Origin: Labia minor
Taxonomy: Eukaryota; Arthropoda; Insecta; Dermaptera; Spongiphoridae
Assembly: GCA_963082975.1 (NCBI GenBank)
Contig: OY720345.1
Location: 58,758,528-58,822,527 of the forward strand
Direction of reading: 5' to 3'
DNA length: 64,000 bases
The position numbers and the translations under genes were made by a program. The number at the start of each line of letters is the position of its first letter. Within the stretch, counting starts at the first letter, position 1. The notes under the pieces were generated by a model. It ran no database searches. It saw nothing but the letters and a program-made list of their open reading frames with translations, and had not been told where the DNA came from. Shown piece by piece: positions 45,241 through 57,571 of this stretch.

Positions 45241-47970
45241 ATCAAGAATTAATTGTGATTTTATTATTTATTTTTATTAATTAAAAGGAAGATTTGTGAA
45301 AAAAAAAATATTTCAATAAAAATTAAATTTTATAAAGTGCATTTTTATAATTTTTATTCATATACCCAAATAAATTTATAAATTTTTCATTCAAATCTTT
45401 GAAAAGATTTAATCTTAAATATTCTATCAGATCTCATTACCTCAATTTTATTAAAAGTTAAATTAAAATTATTTAAAAATTAAAAAATCATATACAAAAT
45501 TTTATTTTTCTTTAAATATATTTATTGAAATATTTTTTAAATTTCAATATATATATTAATCCTATTAAAACTTATTTATTTAAAAAATATGATGTTTATT
45601 TTCAAAATTCATATAATATAATTATAAATCAAAAAAATATAAATTTCTTATATTCATATAGGAATATATAATTTTAAATATTCTATATATTCTTTCTAAT
45701 CTCATTATCGCTCACACCGTTCCTTTCAAATCTCATATGAATATTGTTTTGTCAATTTCATATTATTATAACACTTTTGAAAAATGAATAATATTTCTAT
45801 TACCGATATATCAATTAAACAGAATAAAATCTTCGTGAAATTAATAATATAATCATAATTAGTTTTCTGTTGTTTTCTAAGATATTTTTATTATATGTCT
45901 ATTAAATGCGTATTATAACTTATTATAATCATAGTTCTATATAGGATGTAAAATAATTTTTTTTAGTATGTTAATATTACAGAAATAAGATAATATTTTT
46001 AAAAATCTATACACTTTTTTAATCCTATTAATATTATTTATTTATTTATATCTTATTTTTTTATTTCCTGTATATAATATAAATATCTAATCTTAATTAT
46101 TTTTTTCTTTATCGAGGCGAGAGTGATGGACATCCATTCAAGTCTATGAGCTGTTCTTCGAGTTTAATCTGTGAGAAATATCAACCCTTTATTAACTCCG
46201 AGGTCAGTATTTATTATTAATTTTATTTTTAATTCAATTTAAATTTATTGATTATAAACTAATAAGTTATTTTTCTTCTTCTATTTCATGTTTCAATCTT
46301 CGTTCCTGCTACTGAATGTTGATTTGAATTCTTGATTATCTTCTCCATCCTTCATGACGATGTAATGATTTAAATACAGCTCTCCAAATGTAAGTAATAA
46401 TCGTTATTTATTTAGCATGGCGCACTTTAAAATAGGAAATGTAAATATAATATTTAAAGTAAAGTTTAATATAATATAGAAAGTATAATTAAATTACAAT
46501 GATTTTTTGCTTTTGATAATATTCATTAGGAGATTATAGAGAAATATATTAAATTATATGACAGAATTTAGTGAGATTAGGGAATTTCAGAGTACATCTT
46601 TCAAGAAGAAGCATTGATAAAGGAGGCAGAAGAGACAAAGGTATTTTTAGAATTAGTAGGTTTCGATGTGTTATACTGGGAGGGTGACTATTTTTTGATA
46701 TATATATATAGTTGTTAGGAATTTTCAGGTGGTTGCCTCCTACATCCATGCATGTTCTCATCATACTAATTCATAGATTAGATTAGAATTAATAAATAAA
46801 TAAAATGTTGGTGGATAAAACAAATGCCATGCTATTATTTAAGGGATGGATTGCATGAATAACACTCCAGGTCTGAATTGTGAGGTGGATTGGATGAACG
46901 GAAATTCGGGAAGGTAATTCAGCACAGTTCCGAAATGGGATTAGCCTGAACAGGAACAAATTGTTGGTTACCTTTTGAGCGCAGGGCTTTTTCGATTAGC
47001 ATGGGCCTTCCATGCCTATTGATGGAGGCTATGCATTCCCTTACTAGGTAGGTTTTATTTCAGGTTGCCCCGAATGTCGCGATTTCATTTCGAAATCCAA
47101 AAAATCAAAGGCACTCTCAGCTGATTCAAAGAGGCTACAGGCCAAACGCCTTATATTTTTTTTAAGGCAAACTTTTTTTTATTATTACTTTTTCTAAATT
47201 TCGGAAGGCGAGGCTTGGAAGGGCTAATTTATGGGGAAAGGAGGAGGCCCTATTAAATATTCAATTGTTTTTTTTAATTTAATTAATAATAAAAAAATAA
47301 TTGAATATCGCGATTATTTTCTTTAACTTTTTATTTTCATTTTGAAATAAACAATTTCATAATTTAAACTTTGGTATATTTTAAATATTTTACTATAAAG
47401 GTAGAATAAATTATTATTATAATTTCTCAATTTAAAATTAAAATGCAAACATCACAAAATAAAATAATATATATTGTAAAAATATAACTCTTTTTCATTA
47501 TTATTTCTTTTTAACTTACCAAATATAAAAATATTTTTTTTATTATGGAAATTATTTCATATGAATATAAATATATTGTAATCGAATATATCTATATACT
47601 CAATAATAATTTAATATTAATAAATTATCAAATTTTTTTCTTATCATTGTACTGATAAATCATATTTGGAGAGAAATAAAATATAGTTAAGCTTATTTAA
47701 AAAATTAACTTAATGTATAATTTTTGTTAATTATAAACAACTTCTTTTAAATAAATAAATAAAATTAGATCTCCTAAAAAAATTTTTAATTTTGATAGAT
47801 CAAATATTCTTATTCTTTAGCTGACTTACAAATCCCATACGATCATTTTGCTTATTCTTATGTGTATTCTGTCCCAGTGTCCCCACAAAAATTCTCCGGG
47901 AGATAAAAATGTCTCGGTTTACATAAATAATAATATCATCCGTAAATAAACCAAATATTATTCAATTTTT

Positions 47971-48325
47971 ACCGACCGACGATAGTAAGGGGGTATTGTT
48001 TTCACACCAAATTTCACATGTGGAGATTTTTACATATCTCCACGAATCATGCATTTTGTATTGGTTTTATACTCGGGAAAAATCATCTTCATTAGTTTTT
48101 TCTTAATTTTAAATTATAAGACGTCATCCAGCCATTCATGACGTCACAGCCAGCTACTACTTATATATTATAAATATAATAAAATTAAAAATATTTATGT
48201 TCTATCCATATCTGTTTTTTATTGCATTAATAGATATATTTAAATTATTTGAAATTGTTTCTGTAGCTGGAAATTAATTTACTTCAAACCGTCGGTCGCT
48301 TCGGACCTGGCCACAGGTCAACTTA
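47971..48325 (+). repeat. Family B copy B5 (short subfamily), complete
   Basis: This is the best short copy. The start is accgaccgacgatagtaagg (47971), with a CRE at 48139-48146. The right subterminal repeat is accgtcggtcg (about 48288-48298), and the hairpin GACCT-ggccac-AGGTC is at 48304-48319, followed by aactta. It is 355 bp long and uninterrupted. Confidence 0.8.
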
Positions 48326-48529
48326 TTATTTATTTTTATTACATTTTTTTTAGCAAAGATGTCCTATGATGATATAAATTAAACATTGGTTTCATTAAAC
48401 CATGTTCATTTTTCTGAGGACATCTATACAGAAATTTTCATATTTTAAAAGAACGTGTTGTCATTATTAATATGGTATATAAACAATTTAAAAGTTGAAA
48501 AAATATAAACAAACGAGTTATATACACTG
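48326..48529. other. AT-rich spacer, no gene seen
   Basis: gatgtcct near 48359 is the complement of aggacatc near 48418, a weak inverted pair about 60 bp across. Confidence 0.4.
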
Positions 48530-48703
48530 AACCCCATCGTGGATATGAATATTTTAATATTCTCATTGAATTAAAATGAATTAATACCTTTTGCATAAAG
48601 ACTTTCAATCAAATACTATGTATTACATCGGGGGTACAGGGGGCAGACGACAGAGCCCCCTGTGTATGTACTAAGAGCGCTAAAGGCACTCTGAGAAGCT
48701 AGT
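48530..48703 (-). repeat. Family C 5' portion, copy C3, inverted
   Basis: On the minus strand from 48703 it reads actagcttctcagag, a degenerate GC hairpin, ccccctgtacccccg and tagtatttgattgaaag, matching C2. Confidence 0.65.
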
Positions 48704-48896
48704 ATATATTAATAATAAATAAAAAATCATTTAAGATAAATAATATGATCTAAATATTTTATTAAATTAACTAAAATGAGAATTTATAGAATAAATTATT
48801 TAATTGAAATGATATTTGAATATTAGAAATTAAAAAATTATAATCATTCTTTGTGCAAAAATTGCTAGAATTATTAATTTTATATACATTGTCGGA

Positions 48897-49187
48897 AATA
48901 AATCGACTTCTTCATTGACCCTCGAGAGGCTCTGAATAGACAACACGTAGCATTATATAAATTTTACAAATTAATTGCTGCGGTTATTGACTAAAAAAAA
49001 CGAATATAAAAATATTGTGATTTAATTTTATAGTAATCGGTTCAGTCAATTTTTATAACGTCACTGTTTTCCGGACAGACAGACAGACATGAAAAATTCT
49101 AGAGGTCATGAAACGTGACGATATCTAAAAATTTTTAAAATCTAAGCAATGTGCAGTCAAAAATCTTTATATTCTTATATAGATTTA
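48897..49187 (+). repeat. Family D candidate repeat with (CAGA)n
   Basis: tcggttcagtcaatttt, ccggacagacagacagac, catgaaaaattctagagg and ttcttatatagattt look like a non-autonomous element (conserved blocks around a tetranucleotide microsatellite). Only one copy is in this window, so the ends are uncertain. Confidence 0.35.
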
Positions 49188-49272
49188 AATAAATAAATAA
49201 ATATTAATCCCAATTAACCAATAAAAAGAACAAGAAAAACAACAGATAAAAAAATGAACATTATAATTTATT

Positions 49273-50188
49273 GTGGTGTGCTCATGCGACCTTAATTGTA
49301 CAATCGGTACTAAATAAATAACATAAGAGAGAAATTATATAAGAATAATTTATATAAAAAAAGAAGAAAGAAATTTTATTTTATTTAGATATTAATATTA
49401 TAAACAAGATATATATACAAACTTTGATTTATATTACGGTACACATATGTTTATTGTACAATTTAAGATACATGAATGCCTAAGCTTAACTTAGGTTGCT
49501 GGATAGAAACTCATCGGGGGGACCCACTGGTTTTTCAGCTATAATCTCTAATACGAAACACTGAATAGATGAACGTTAATAATATTAAATGTTTATACGA
49601 TACTGTAGTGCTGTAGCGGTACGGAAAGTAGGTGTATTTTCTAGAGACCAAAAGGCATAACGAAAAGCGGTATCCGGAAACGGCGATAACTTAAAACAGA
49701 CGGTAATCCTAAAACAGCAGCTAACCCAAAACTTGCGGTAGCCTAAAAACTGGCGGTAACCTAGAATCTTGCGGTAACCTAGAAACTATAGTAACAAATT
49801 ACTAACAGGTACGGGAATTATGTAAGTGTTTTTCATAAAGATATATATTATAATTCACACTCACCGGTACGATATCTGATAAGGGCGGTATTTATTGCAG
49901 GTAAATATCACAACAATATATATATTTTATTTTTACAGACACTGCGAGAGAGAAATATTTACGGTAGAATTTCCGGTAAATACCATACATTAATTAATTC
50001 GATAGCGAAATTATAATATTTCATCCACTGGACAAGCGAGAATATCTTTCTTTTTACTTCGCCCTACCACTTGGCTATCTCCCCTCCAATCCAGTGATCA
50101 ATCATGTTGATTCCGATAGATGGCACCGGTATGTCCATTTGTGCCTGTACGACTTTTTCTCTACTATTCAATCTGGGCGTTACAGTGG
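49273..50188 (-). mobile_element. Ty3/gypsy-type solo LTR with 4-bp target duplication
   Basis: GTGG at 49273-49276 and 50185-50188 flanks 908 bp (49277-50184). On the minus strand this starts TGTAACGCCCAG and ends ATGAGCACA, the TG...CA form of an LTR. TGTAACG is a common gypsy LTR start. A polyadenylation signal (aataaa, minus strand, near 49458) lies in the second half. No primer-binding site, polypurine tract or gag/pol sequence is next to it, so it is a solo LTR. It contains 18-bp tandem repeats at 49667-49797. Confidence 0.65.
49667..49797 (-). repeat. 18-bp tandem repeats inside the LTR
   Basis: About seven diverged units are present; the clearest are cggtaacctagaatcttg and cggtaacctagaaactat. 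On the LTR's sense strand each gives TAGGTTACCGC or similar. They sit between the LTR start and the polyadenylation signal, where U3 enhancers usually lie. An enhancer role is inference. Confidence 0.7.
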
Positions 50189-52018
50189 GAGAGGTTGAAC
50201 TATCTTCTAAAAAACTCCTTAGACATTTTGAAGATTAAATCTCTTAAGAATCCCAGTTCTTACTTTCTTAAGATAGAATAAATTTACTATAAAATTTGAA
50301 CTTAAATGTAGATATGGTTTAAAACGATCATATACATAAACACACATTCATATATTTTTGTATAATTCAAAAAATATTTCTAAAACTTTTACGTTTCTTA
50401 ATCACAAAATTTTATAGTCGTTTTTTTAAGCAAGATTTTAATATTTTATTTTTAATTTCATTTATAACTCCAGAAAAGTTTAATAGTTGAATCTTTTTAG
50501 TCTATTCTTCATATTAATATTTAATTATCTCTTTAATACTTTTTATGTAATGCTTAATATTGATTATAATCGATTAAAAAGATATTTAGTGGATGTCTAG
50601 ATTCTCCTGATTTTTATATAAAAGAGTTAAATTTTTTTTTTTATTTTATTTTGTGTTTTTATATTTTAAAATGAATTCATTTCATAATCCTGTTTGTTAG
50701 AATATCCTACAATTTAATATAATAACCAGACACGCAATTTGATTCCAGTGTTTAGATGAGATTTTTATATAATCCCATCAAAAATATTAATAATAAAGTA
50801 TTTATGAAATATGATGGATGGCGTTACTTTTTACAATGATTTGAAGGCACTTTCGATTATTAAACCAATGCAAACCGGGCGCCTCACTAACTCGCCTGTT
50901 ATGAATAATATTTGCTGTCGGACGATACGCTGTGAAGATTATCTGAAATTTTCACAAGGCTGGTAAGCAAACCCATCAGAACACCGATTTAAGAACCCCC
51001 ACCTCCAAATGGTATTAGCAAGATGGGACACAGATTAGAAGTGAGTTACGTGGACGTTGTTACTTGGCCTCAGTTAGGCCCAGTCCATTTAAACCCTTTT
51101 CAAGATAATAGTATCATGTGGTATAATATTTAACGAAGATATTTTAACGGAAGGAAGGGGTTTGTTTTAAATAAATTTAATTAAAGTTTAACATTTTTTT
51201 TAAGTGTATATGGCAGAAGAATGATATTAGGATCTTTTTAATACTGATAATGAATAAAGAAGTTTTACTTTATGGTAATAAAACAGAAAGTATTTTTCAA
51301 TTTATACTGGTAGTAAAAACTGTTAAAAAAACGTTATACTAAATTTGGATAATCAAGACAACAAAATGATTTAAAAGAAAAAAATATGAATTTAATTAAT
51401 TTATTATCTTACTTATCTCCCAAAATAAAATCTCGACTCTCAGATTGGCTTATTCAATTTTTAAAATCATGTTTTAGAGAGTTATATAACTTATTTATAA
51501 GCTTGGTAACATTTATAAATTAGACTTTAAACACACCTAGACACGAAAACTTATTTCTTTTTGTTAATATTTAAATTTGGTATTTTGAGAGACAAAATCG
51601 CAGGATGTTGAGAATGGGACGTTTCTGAGATAAGAAAGCCAATTTTCTCAATATTTGGGACTGATTTTAAAATTTTTTATACCAATTAAACAACAATTTA
51701 ATGGAAATAAAAAAAAATAAATTTTCATTAGTTTTCATAACCTTATAATACATAATGACAATAGTAACCATGCTGGTTTCTTGCCTATAAGTACGTCACG
51801 ATATTTTCTTTTATAATTTTAATCAAAATGGTATTTTCTTCTAACCATAATTTATAAAAGAAAAAATTTGAAATTTATCTTATATAAAATATTCTAATTT
51901 CTAAATTTTATTAAGATTATTTTCTTAAAGAAATCATTTCATACAATCTATATATTTTATTTTATAAGTTGAAAAAAAATGTTACAATTTGTTTACGCTG
52001 GCACATACTGAACCAATT
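50189..52018. other. Intergenic with a GC-richer unique island
   Basis: The 50820-51110 block is GC-richer and unique (ccgggcgcctcactaactcg). No open frame of note. The remainder is AT-rich. Confidence 0.4.
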
Positions 52019-52080
52019 ATCAGCTAATCAGTATGACTATTAATTGTCTGTTAGCTAATCAGTATGACTATTAATTGTCT
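52019..52080. repeat. 32-bp tandem duplication abutting family A
   Basis: agctaatcagtatgactatt followed by aattgtctg occurs twice in tandem. The second copy runs directly into the A7 start (tctggagtg). Confidence 0.8.
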
Positions 52081-52864
52081 GGAGTGTCTCCACTCGAATA
52101 TCTCGGAATTTGAATTAGATTAATTAACATATATTAGATTTAAATTAAATTTAAAAAAAACACTGACTTTGTACGTCCTACGCAAGCCGGTTATATCAAT
52201 GAGGTGTCGTATGATCAGTAGAACGGGTCCTCTCAACCTTTACCTTGATTTACTTGATCGGAGGCGCTATCAAGTAGCTTTTCCCCAATGTTGTTCCCGG
52301 AGGCTGGGTTGACTCCGTCCCATAGACCCCAGCTAGGGAAATTCCCTTGCTAGGCCCGGGACTTGAACCCGGGACCATATAAATGTGAGGTAGGTTCGCT
52401 ATCCACACACCCAATGACGCCTTTTTAAATTAAATTTAATTAAATTATAAATTAAATTATAAATTAAAATTAATAAATATCTATTAAACTAGCGCGTGTT
52501 TGGCTCTTTTGTTGATGGCACCCGTCACGTGCTAGCGCGTGATTGCCAGTCAAAGTGTTAAAACATTAATTCCGGTACTTTCAGCGATTCAATCAAACTG
52601 AAATTCTATAAAAAGCAGTTTTATACAATTTTTAATCATGTGAAAAACTATCAAACATACATCTTTATTTTTACGGTCAGTTTAGAGGAAAAAAAATGAA
52701 AACGTGGTAGAGGTAATGACCCTCTTCCGGATGAGCTACATTTTTCAAAAGTTAATAGAAAACTACGAATTTTGAATAATGCCCGTGTACCAAATTTCAT
52801 TATTCTAGCTTACTGTTTTGTCTACATAAACACACACACATACACATATATGGCGAGATAGTAA
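52078..52864 (+). repeat. Family A copy A7, interrupted by a SINE
   Basis: It starts TCTGGAGTGTCTCCACTCG at 52078. The SINE (52154-52424) sits in the AT-rich arm. The element then continues through tagcgcgtgattgccagtc, ttacggtcagtttagagg and ctcttccggatgagctacat to a CA microsatellite (about 52830-52850). It ends tggcgagatagtaa at 52864 with the first hairpin arm deleted. Confidence 0.8.
52140..52438 (-). mobile_element. tRNA-derived SINE copy 4 with 14-bp target duplication
   Basis: TTAAATTAAATTTA at 52140-52153 and 52425-52438 is a perfect 14-bp duplication around the SINE (52154-52424). On the minus strand the head has an A-box-like TTGGGTGTGTGGATAGCG and a perfect pol III B box GGGTTCAAGTCCC inside a CCCGGG...CCCGGG stem. 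The body has atgggacggagtcaaccc and atcaaggtaaaggtt, and the 3' end is caaagtcagtg plus a T-run. This is the best preserved copy and the reference for the family. Confidence 0.9.
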
Positions 52865-55564
52865 TAAAAAAATATATAACTATTTATATAAACTTAGAAT
52901 CCAAAATACAATAGAATATAGAAGAAAAAATATAGAATTGTATGAATATATATTTTCATATCTTTTTGAAGAGTACTTTTTATTAATTTACAATATCTGC
53001 TTTTTTATTTTTAATTTTTTTTTCTTAATTGGTTTGCACAATTACAAAACATACCTCTTAAGAGAAGGGAAAGATTTGGGAAGAAAATTGCGATATGAAT
53101 CTAATGTGAGACGATCTCTGTAACTAGTATTAATTAAATATAGCCAGTTAATCTACCAATTACTAAATTATTAATTAATTAACTGAGTAGGATATTATTT
53201 TCAAACTTTAGAAAAATTGTTCTGAAGTTATAAGACAAGGGGTAATTTATATTTCGGTTTTAGGTAGAAGTTTATAAGATTTCTTGCTTTATACACCAAC
53301 AATTAGGGATTATATTCTATATATTAGTTATATATTTTTATATATAAAGGTGTAATCAAGATGCCGGGCACATCACTCAGATATGACGATCGCCGTAGGC
53401 AGTCTGTATGTCTAGGAATAAATATTTTGTGTTCTGCATTTCTTCATAAAATAATTGAAGTAAAACAATATCTCTATATCTATAGCTATATATTAGAAAT
53501 GCCCTAAGGGCTCAGAGCAATATTATTTCTAGGCAGCAACTTTGAAACAGGGGAATCATATAGCTGTTGGCAATAAGAAGGGGCTGCACTCCCTTGGAAA
53601 ACTTTGCCAAAATAGCATATTGAAGGGGAATCATCGAGCTAGGATGTCATACCGCAAGTTAAGATAATCTCTTTTGAATTATTCAAAGAGTCATTATTAT
53701 TTTCCTCGAAGAACAACTATTTGTATTATCCACGTGCATATTTGTTCTAGATATATATATATATATATATATTAAACGATTAAATTTGTTTTTAAATAGT
53801 ATTCATTTCAAAGGAATTTTTTCTTTCTTTCTATCAAAATTTTAGAGTTACTTGAAATAAAAAGCAGCGTTCTTTGATCAAGTAAGTTTGAAAGAAACTG
53901 TTGTACTGATCATACACCTTTCCTTCTGTCTCCACCGAGTATTATGGAAGTTCACCTGTTAAATTATCATAAAACTATAATCGTAAGAGGATATTCATAA
54001 GATTATATTCAGTTTATAAAATTTAGAGTTATATCAAAATGTAAAAATTTGTAAAATTTATGTTGATCAAACATTTTTTATATATAGGGATATATATACA
54101 GATCGAATAAGACTTATATAAATAGAAATTCTAAACATGTATCAAATTTTGCTTATTTTTGGAATACTATTAATTTTCTAATGAAATTTTAATAAATTTA
54201 AATTGGAAATTTTTTTTATACACTTTTATGGGTTCAATCCACTGTTGTAGTTTGACCTGATCTTCCCCAATGGCCATATATATAGATAAAAGGTCTATTT
54301 ATCTTAATAGCCAAATTAATTTGTCTTTGTAAAGTAACACTCCATTTTAATGGCTTAACTGGGAAAATGTAAGAATTACAAAGGTTTAGATCTTTGTGTG
54401 ATTGATTCATTGAAATAAACAAAGAAAAGAAAGGTTTCTTAAATAAATTGTACTTTTTTTTTTATTTAAAATTTATTACTTACTTAAGTGCTTTATTTGT
54501 GTACATATAGATTAAGACAAAAATTTATTATCGTTTTTGAAATCATTTAAATTAAAAAAAAGAAGGGATTTGAATGTTATTCAACTTGATCTCATCAGTA
54601 AATAAAAGAAAATAATTAATTTACAAAATAATATATATATATATATATATAAAAGAAAATACCTCATGATTGGGAGATTATTGATGATTGTATTGATTAT
54701 ATATGGTACATATATTATTTTTTAAAAATTATTGATACGTTTCATATTAATGTATGAAATGAATACCAAGCGACTAACAGGGTGCATTTGCTCTTCCTCC
54801 TACTTAAACAGAAATAATAATAATTAAATGGTTATACTAGTCAAATGATGATAAAGAAACAAATTTAGGTGTGCATGTCCCTCCCCTCTAGTGTTTATCT
54901 TGACTAGATATTTGGTTTGAATTAAACACACAAAAGGATACAGATGAGTGGTGGGGGATTCACAAGCCCTATGAATGACTGATATCAAAATAATTCCACA
55001 ATATTTCTGAAAAACTTTTCTAATTAATAATAATTATATAATTTTTTAGAAACTATTCAGGTATATAAAAACATATTTTTGTTATTTCTCTAAACTTGAA
55101 CTTTCTTTTTAGAACCATTCTCATTCCCATTTAATAACTATATACAATAGTTATATATCAAAAATATCAACCCTCTTGAGAGAGATAAATTTAATTAAGT
55201 ATTAAACATATAAAAGCCATTTAATCCCTCCTGCAAAGTGGAATTAGGGAAAAAGCCTTATTTGCTAAGGGTGCAGGAAATATCCTATTAATTTAAAAGA
55301 AAGAGTTATAAATATGACAAGAACAGAACTTCATTGTCTTGTGGTTTGAAGAATTACAAAATAACAAATCTAAAACAATTAAATCAATTGAAAATATATG
55401 TTAATATATGATATTATATTGATATGAATAATAAAATTAATTGTACACATTCTAAAAGATGAAAATTATTCAACACATATAATTTCTAGCTGTCTAAACA
55501 GCAATAAAAATACCAAAATTCACAGGTAACTAATTATATAAATACATACGATAGTGAATTTGAA
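52865..55564. other. AT-rich intergenic; one GC-richer patch
   Basis: The 53360-53670 block is GC-richer and unique. It includes atgccctaagggctcagagc (about 53500-53519), with an inverted resemblance to a family C start. (TA)n runs lie at 53751-53772 and 54632-54651. No gene is seen. Confidence 0.4.
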
Positions 55565-55990
55565 TTTTCTCGGGCTGTGTACATTCAATTATCGATTTTT
55601 TTTTGTTATGTTGGTACGCATATGTTTCTCATATTGGCATTATCAGCCATTTTGTATTAGTAGTTTATTTTTGACAACTGAAAAGTCACATTTTGTTTGT
55701 TCTTCGATTTTTTACTTAGAAAAAAAATAAGGAATACTACAAGGAAGTTATGGAACGTTTGCGTGAAGAAATACGGTTCAAACGTTCGGAATTGTGGAAA
55801 GATAAATCATGGATTCTGCATCACTATAATGCACAGTTCACACATTATTGCTTGTTCGTGATTTTTTGAGCAAAAACAACACCGAATTCACCATTTTTGT
55901 GAAGTTCCCATTTTTTATAGTCTAAGGAAGTATGTAAAAAAATCAGAAAATTATTTTGCCCTTTCTAAATTTAGAAAGATTTCAAGTTTA
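55565..55990 (+). pseudogene. Second mariner lineage, broken transposase fragment
   Basis: The frame from about 55735 reads YYKEVMERLREEIRFKRSEL then WILHHYNAQF. The usual mariner motif here is WILHHDNAP, whose D is the second catalytic residue. In this copy it is Y, so it cannot be active. A stop follows at IF then TGA, and frameshifts continue. It differs from the 3.6 kb-type mariners at both protein and DNA level, so it is a separate lineage. Ends were not found. Confidence 0.75.
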
Positions 55991-57274
55991 TAACATTTAC
56001 TCGTAAAACCAAATGATTAATTCCAAGTAATTAACATTAAATAAATAATTGCCTATTTTCTTTAAAAGAACATTTCTTCTATTCATTTGTAATTAGTAAT
56101 GTCAAAGTCACTTTGGAATTAAATGTTTCTTTTAAATTCCAATTGGATTCCCTTTAATATTGAATTAAAATGTTCATTACTTTTGAAATTTTAAAAAAAA
56201 CTAATATATTTTTAATGAGTATATTAAAATGAATTTCCTCCTCTGTGCTTTTATAAAAAAGATTTTTATTAAATATATAATCCTTTATAATGAAACCTAT
56301 CATTTTCATTAAATACAATTTAATTTAGAACGTTTTTATTTGTTTTATTATTATGGTTCTTTTATGTATAAATATACATAGATTCAATTTAATATATAAT
56401 TCTATCGAATGATCTTTAGAGAATGAACAATATATTCAATACCATGAGATGGAATATGACCCTTTTTCAAATTTCCATACCTCTTTCTTAGATCTTCTCT
56501 TGGAAAATGGATCTCGTAAAGTTACCTTGATTTACAGTCGACTTTATTAGGTTCCCTTTAATGTCTCCTTAGATCCCTTCCAGATAGTTGCTTAGAGACA
56601 TTGAGACATTAAATCATTTCAAAGATAAAATAAATAAAATGAGCAAAGGATAATTTCTCTATTTAAATTATAGATACAGTGGATGATTTTAATAAAATGA
56701 ATTAACTAAGATAATTAAATTAAATACTTATTTTCAAAGTATTTTTATACCTTCAAACTAGAAAAAATGTCGTGTAGTTTAAAGTTATTTACCTATATCT
56801 ATTAAGAAATCTGTATATACAAATTTTATTAAAAGAGTTTATAAATTTTTATGATTTCTTCCTCTGAAATTACCTAAATCTTCTCTTAAGCTTGTAATAA
56901 TAATAATAATAATAATAAAGTAAATGGTAGTTTGATTTAAACTACGATTAAAGTTCCTTATATTAAAATAACTTGTGTAGTTTCGCTTAATTGACTCAAT
57001 AAGTAAAAATTATTGAGCCTTTATTAAACAATTCAACAATATATACAATTTCTCTTATTTTGAGAAAATCTACCTCAACAAAAGATGTTATTACAATAAG
57101 GATATTTTTATTTTTTATTAAACAATATAGTTGAGGTAGTATGATTATTATTATATCACTTTTCGTTACTTTTTATTAAAGGAGAAAAATAAAATAAATT
57201 AATGTTATTATTTCTCAAAGGTTATTAAATTTTTTTTATTATTAAAATAAAAATGAAAAATAAAAGTTTTATTA
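55991..57274. other. AT-rich intergenic, no gene seen
   Basis: (ATA)n-type repeat at about 56896-56918. Nothing else is seen. Confidence 0.45.
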
Positions 57275-57571
57275 CTTTAGTGCAGTGATTCTCAACCACT
57301 GTGCCGCGGCACTTTGTGTGCAGCGAGATTTTCAAAATGTGCCGCCAAATTTTACAAATGTTAAGTTCAAATTAAGAAAAAGTACTTATTTAAAAAAGGT
57401 AAAATGTTTTTGCGATCAGGCTCTTAAACATTTTCGACTTTTTCAATTTTTTCAATATAGTAAATAAGTAAATAACTTTTACACTTATCTTTTTCTTTGT
57501 GTGCCGCTATATTTTTAAACCATTAAAAGTGTGCCGCGATAAAAAAAAGGCTGAGAATCTCTTCCTTAGCG
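57275..57571. mobile_element. hAT MITE
   Basis: The left end cagtgattctcaacc (57283) and the complement of the right end (aagagattctcagcc, to 57563) are inverted repeats. The GTGCCGCGGCAC-type sequence near the left and gtgtgccgcgat near the right continue the similarity. Flanking 8-mers ctttagtg and ccttagcg match at 6 of 8, a decayed target duplication. It is 281 bp long. The frame at 57285-57467 lies inside and is not a gene. Confidence 0.8.

Larger units (their letters stand above)
44605..47835 (+). repeat. Segmental duplication, copy 2
   Basis: This matches 12525-14930 in order and orientation. Landmarks are tcgatatcttc (44659), cggcaaacaatt (44780), taaagtgcatttttata (45335), ttattaactccgaggtcagt (46189), ccaaatgtaagtaataatcg (46385), aggtaattcagcacagttcc (46912), cagggctttttcgatta (46983), tcaggttgcccc (47062) and tactcaataataatttaat (47596). 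It lacks B2 but has about 400 bp extra near 44880-45290 and about 450 bp extra near 47073-47510. Confidence 0.8.
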
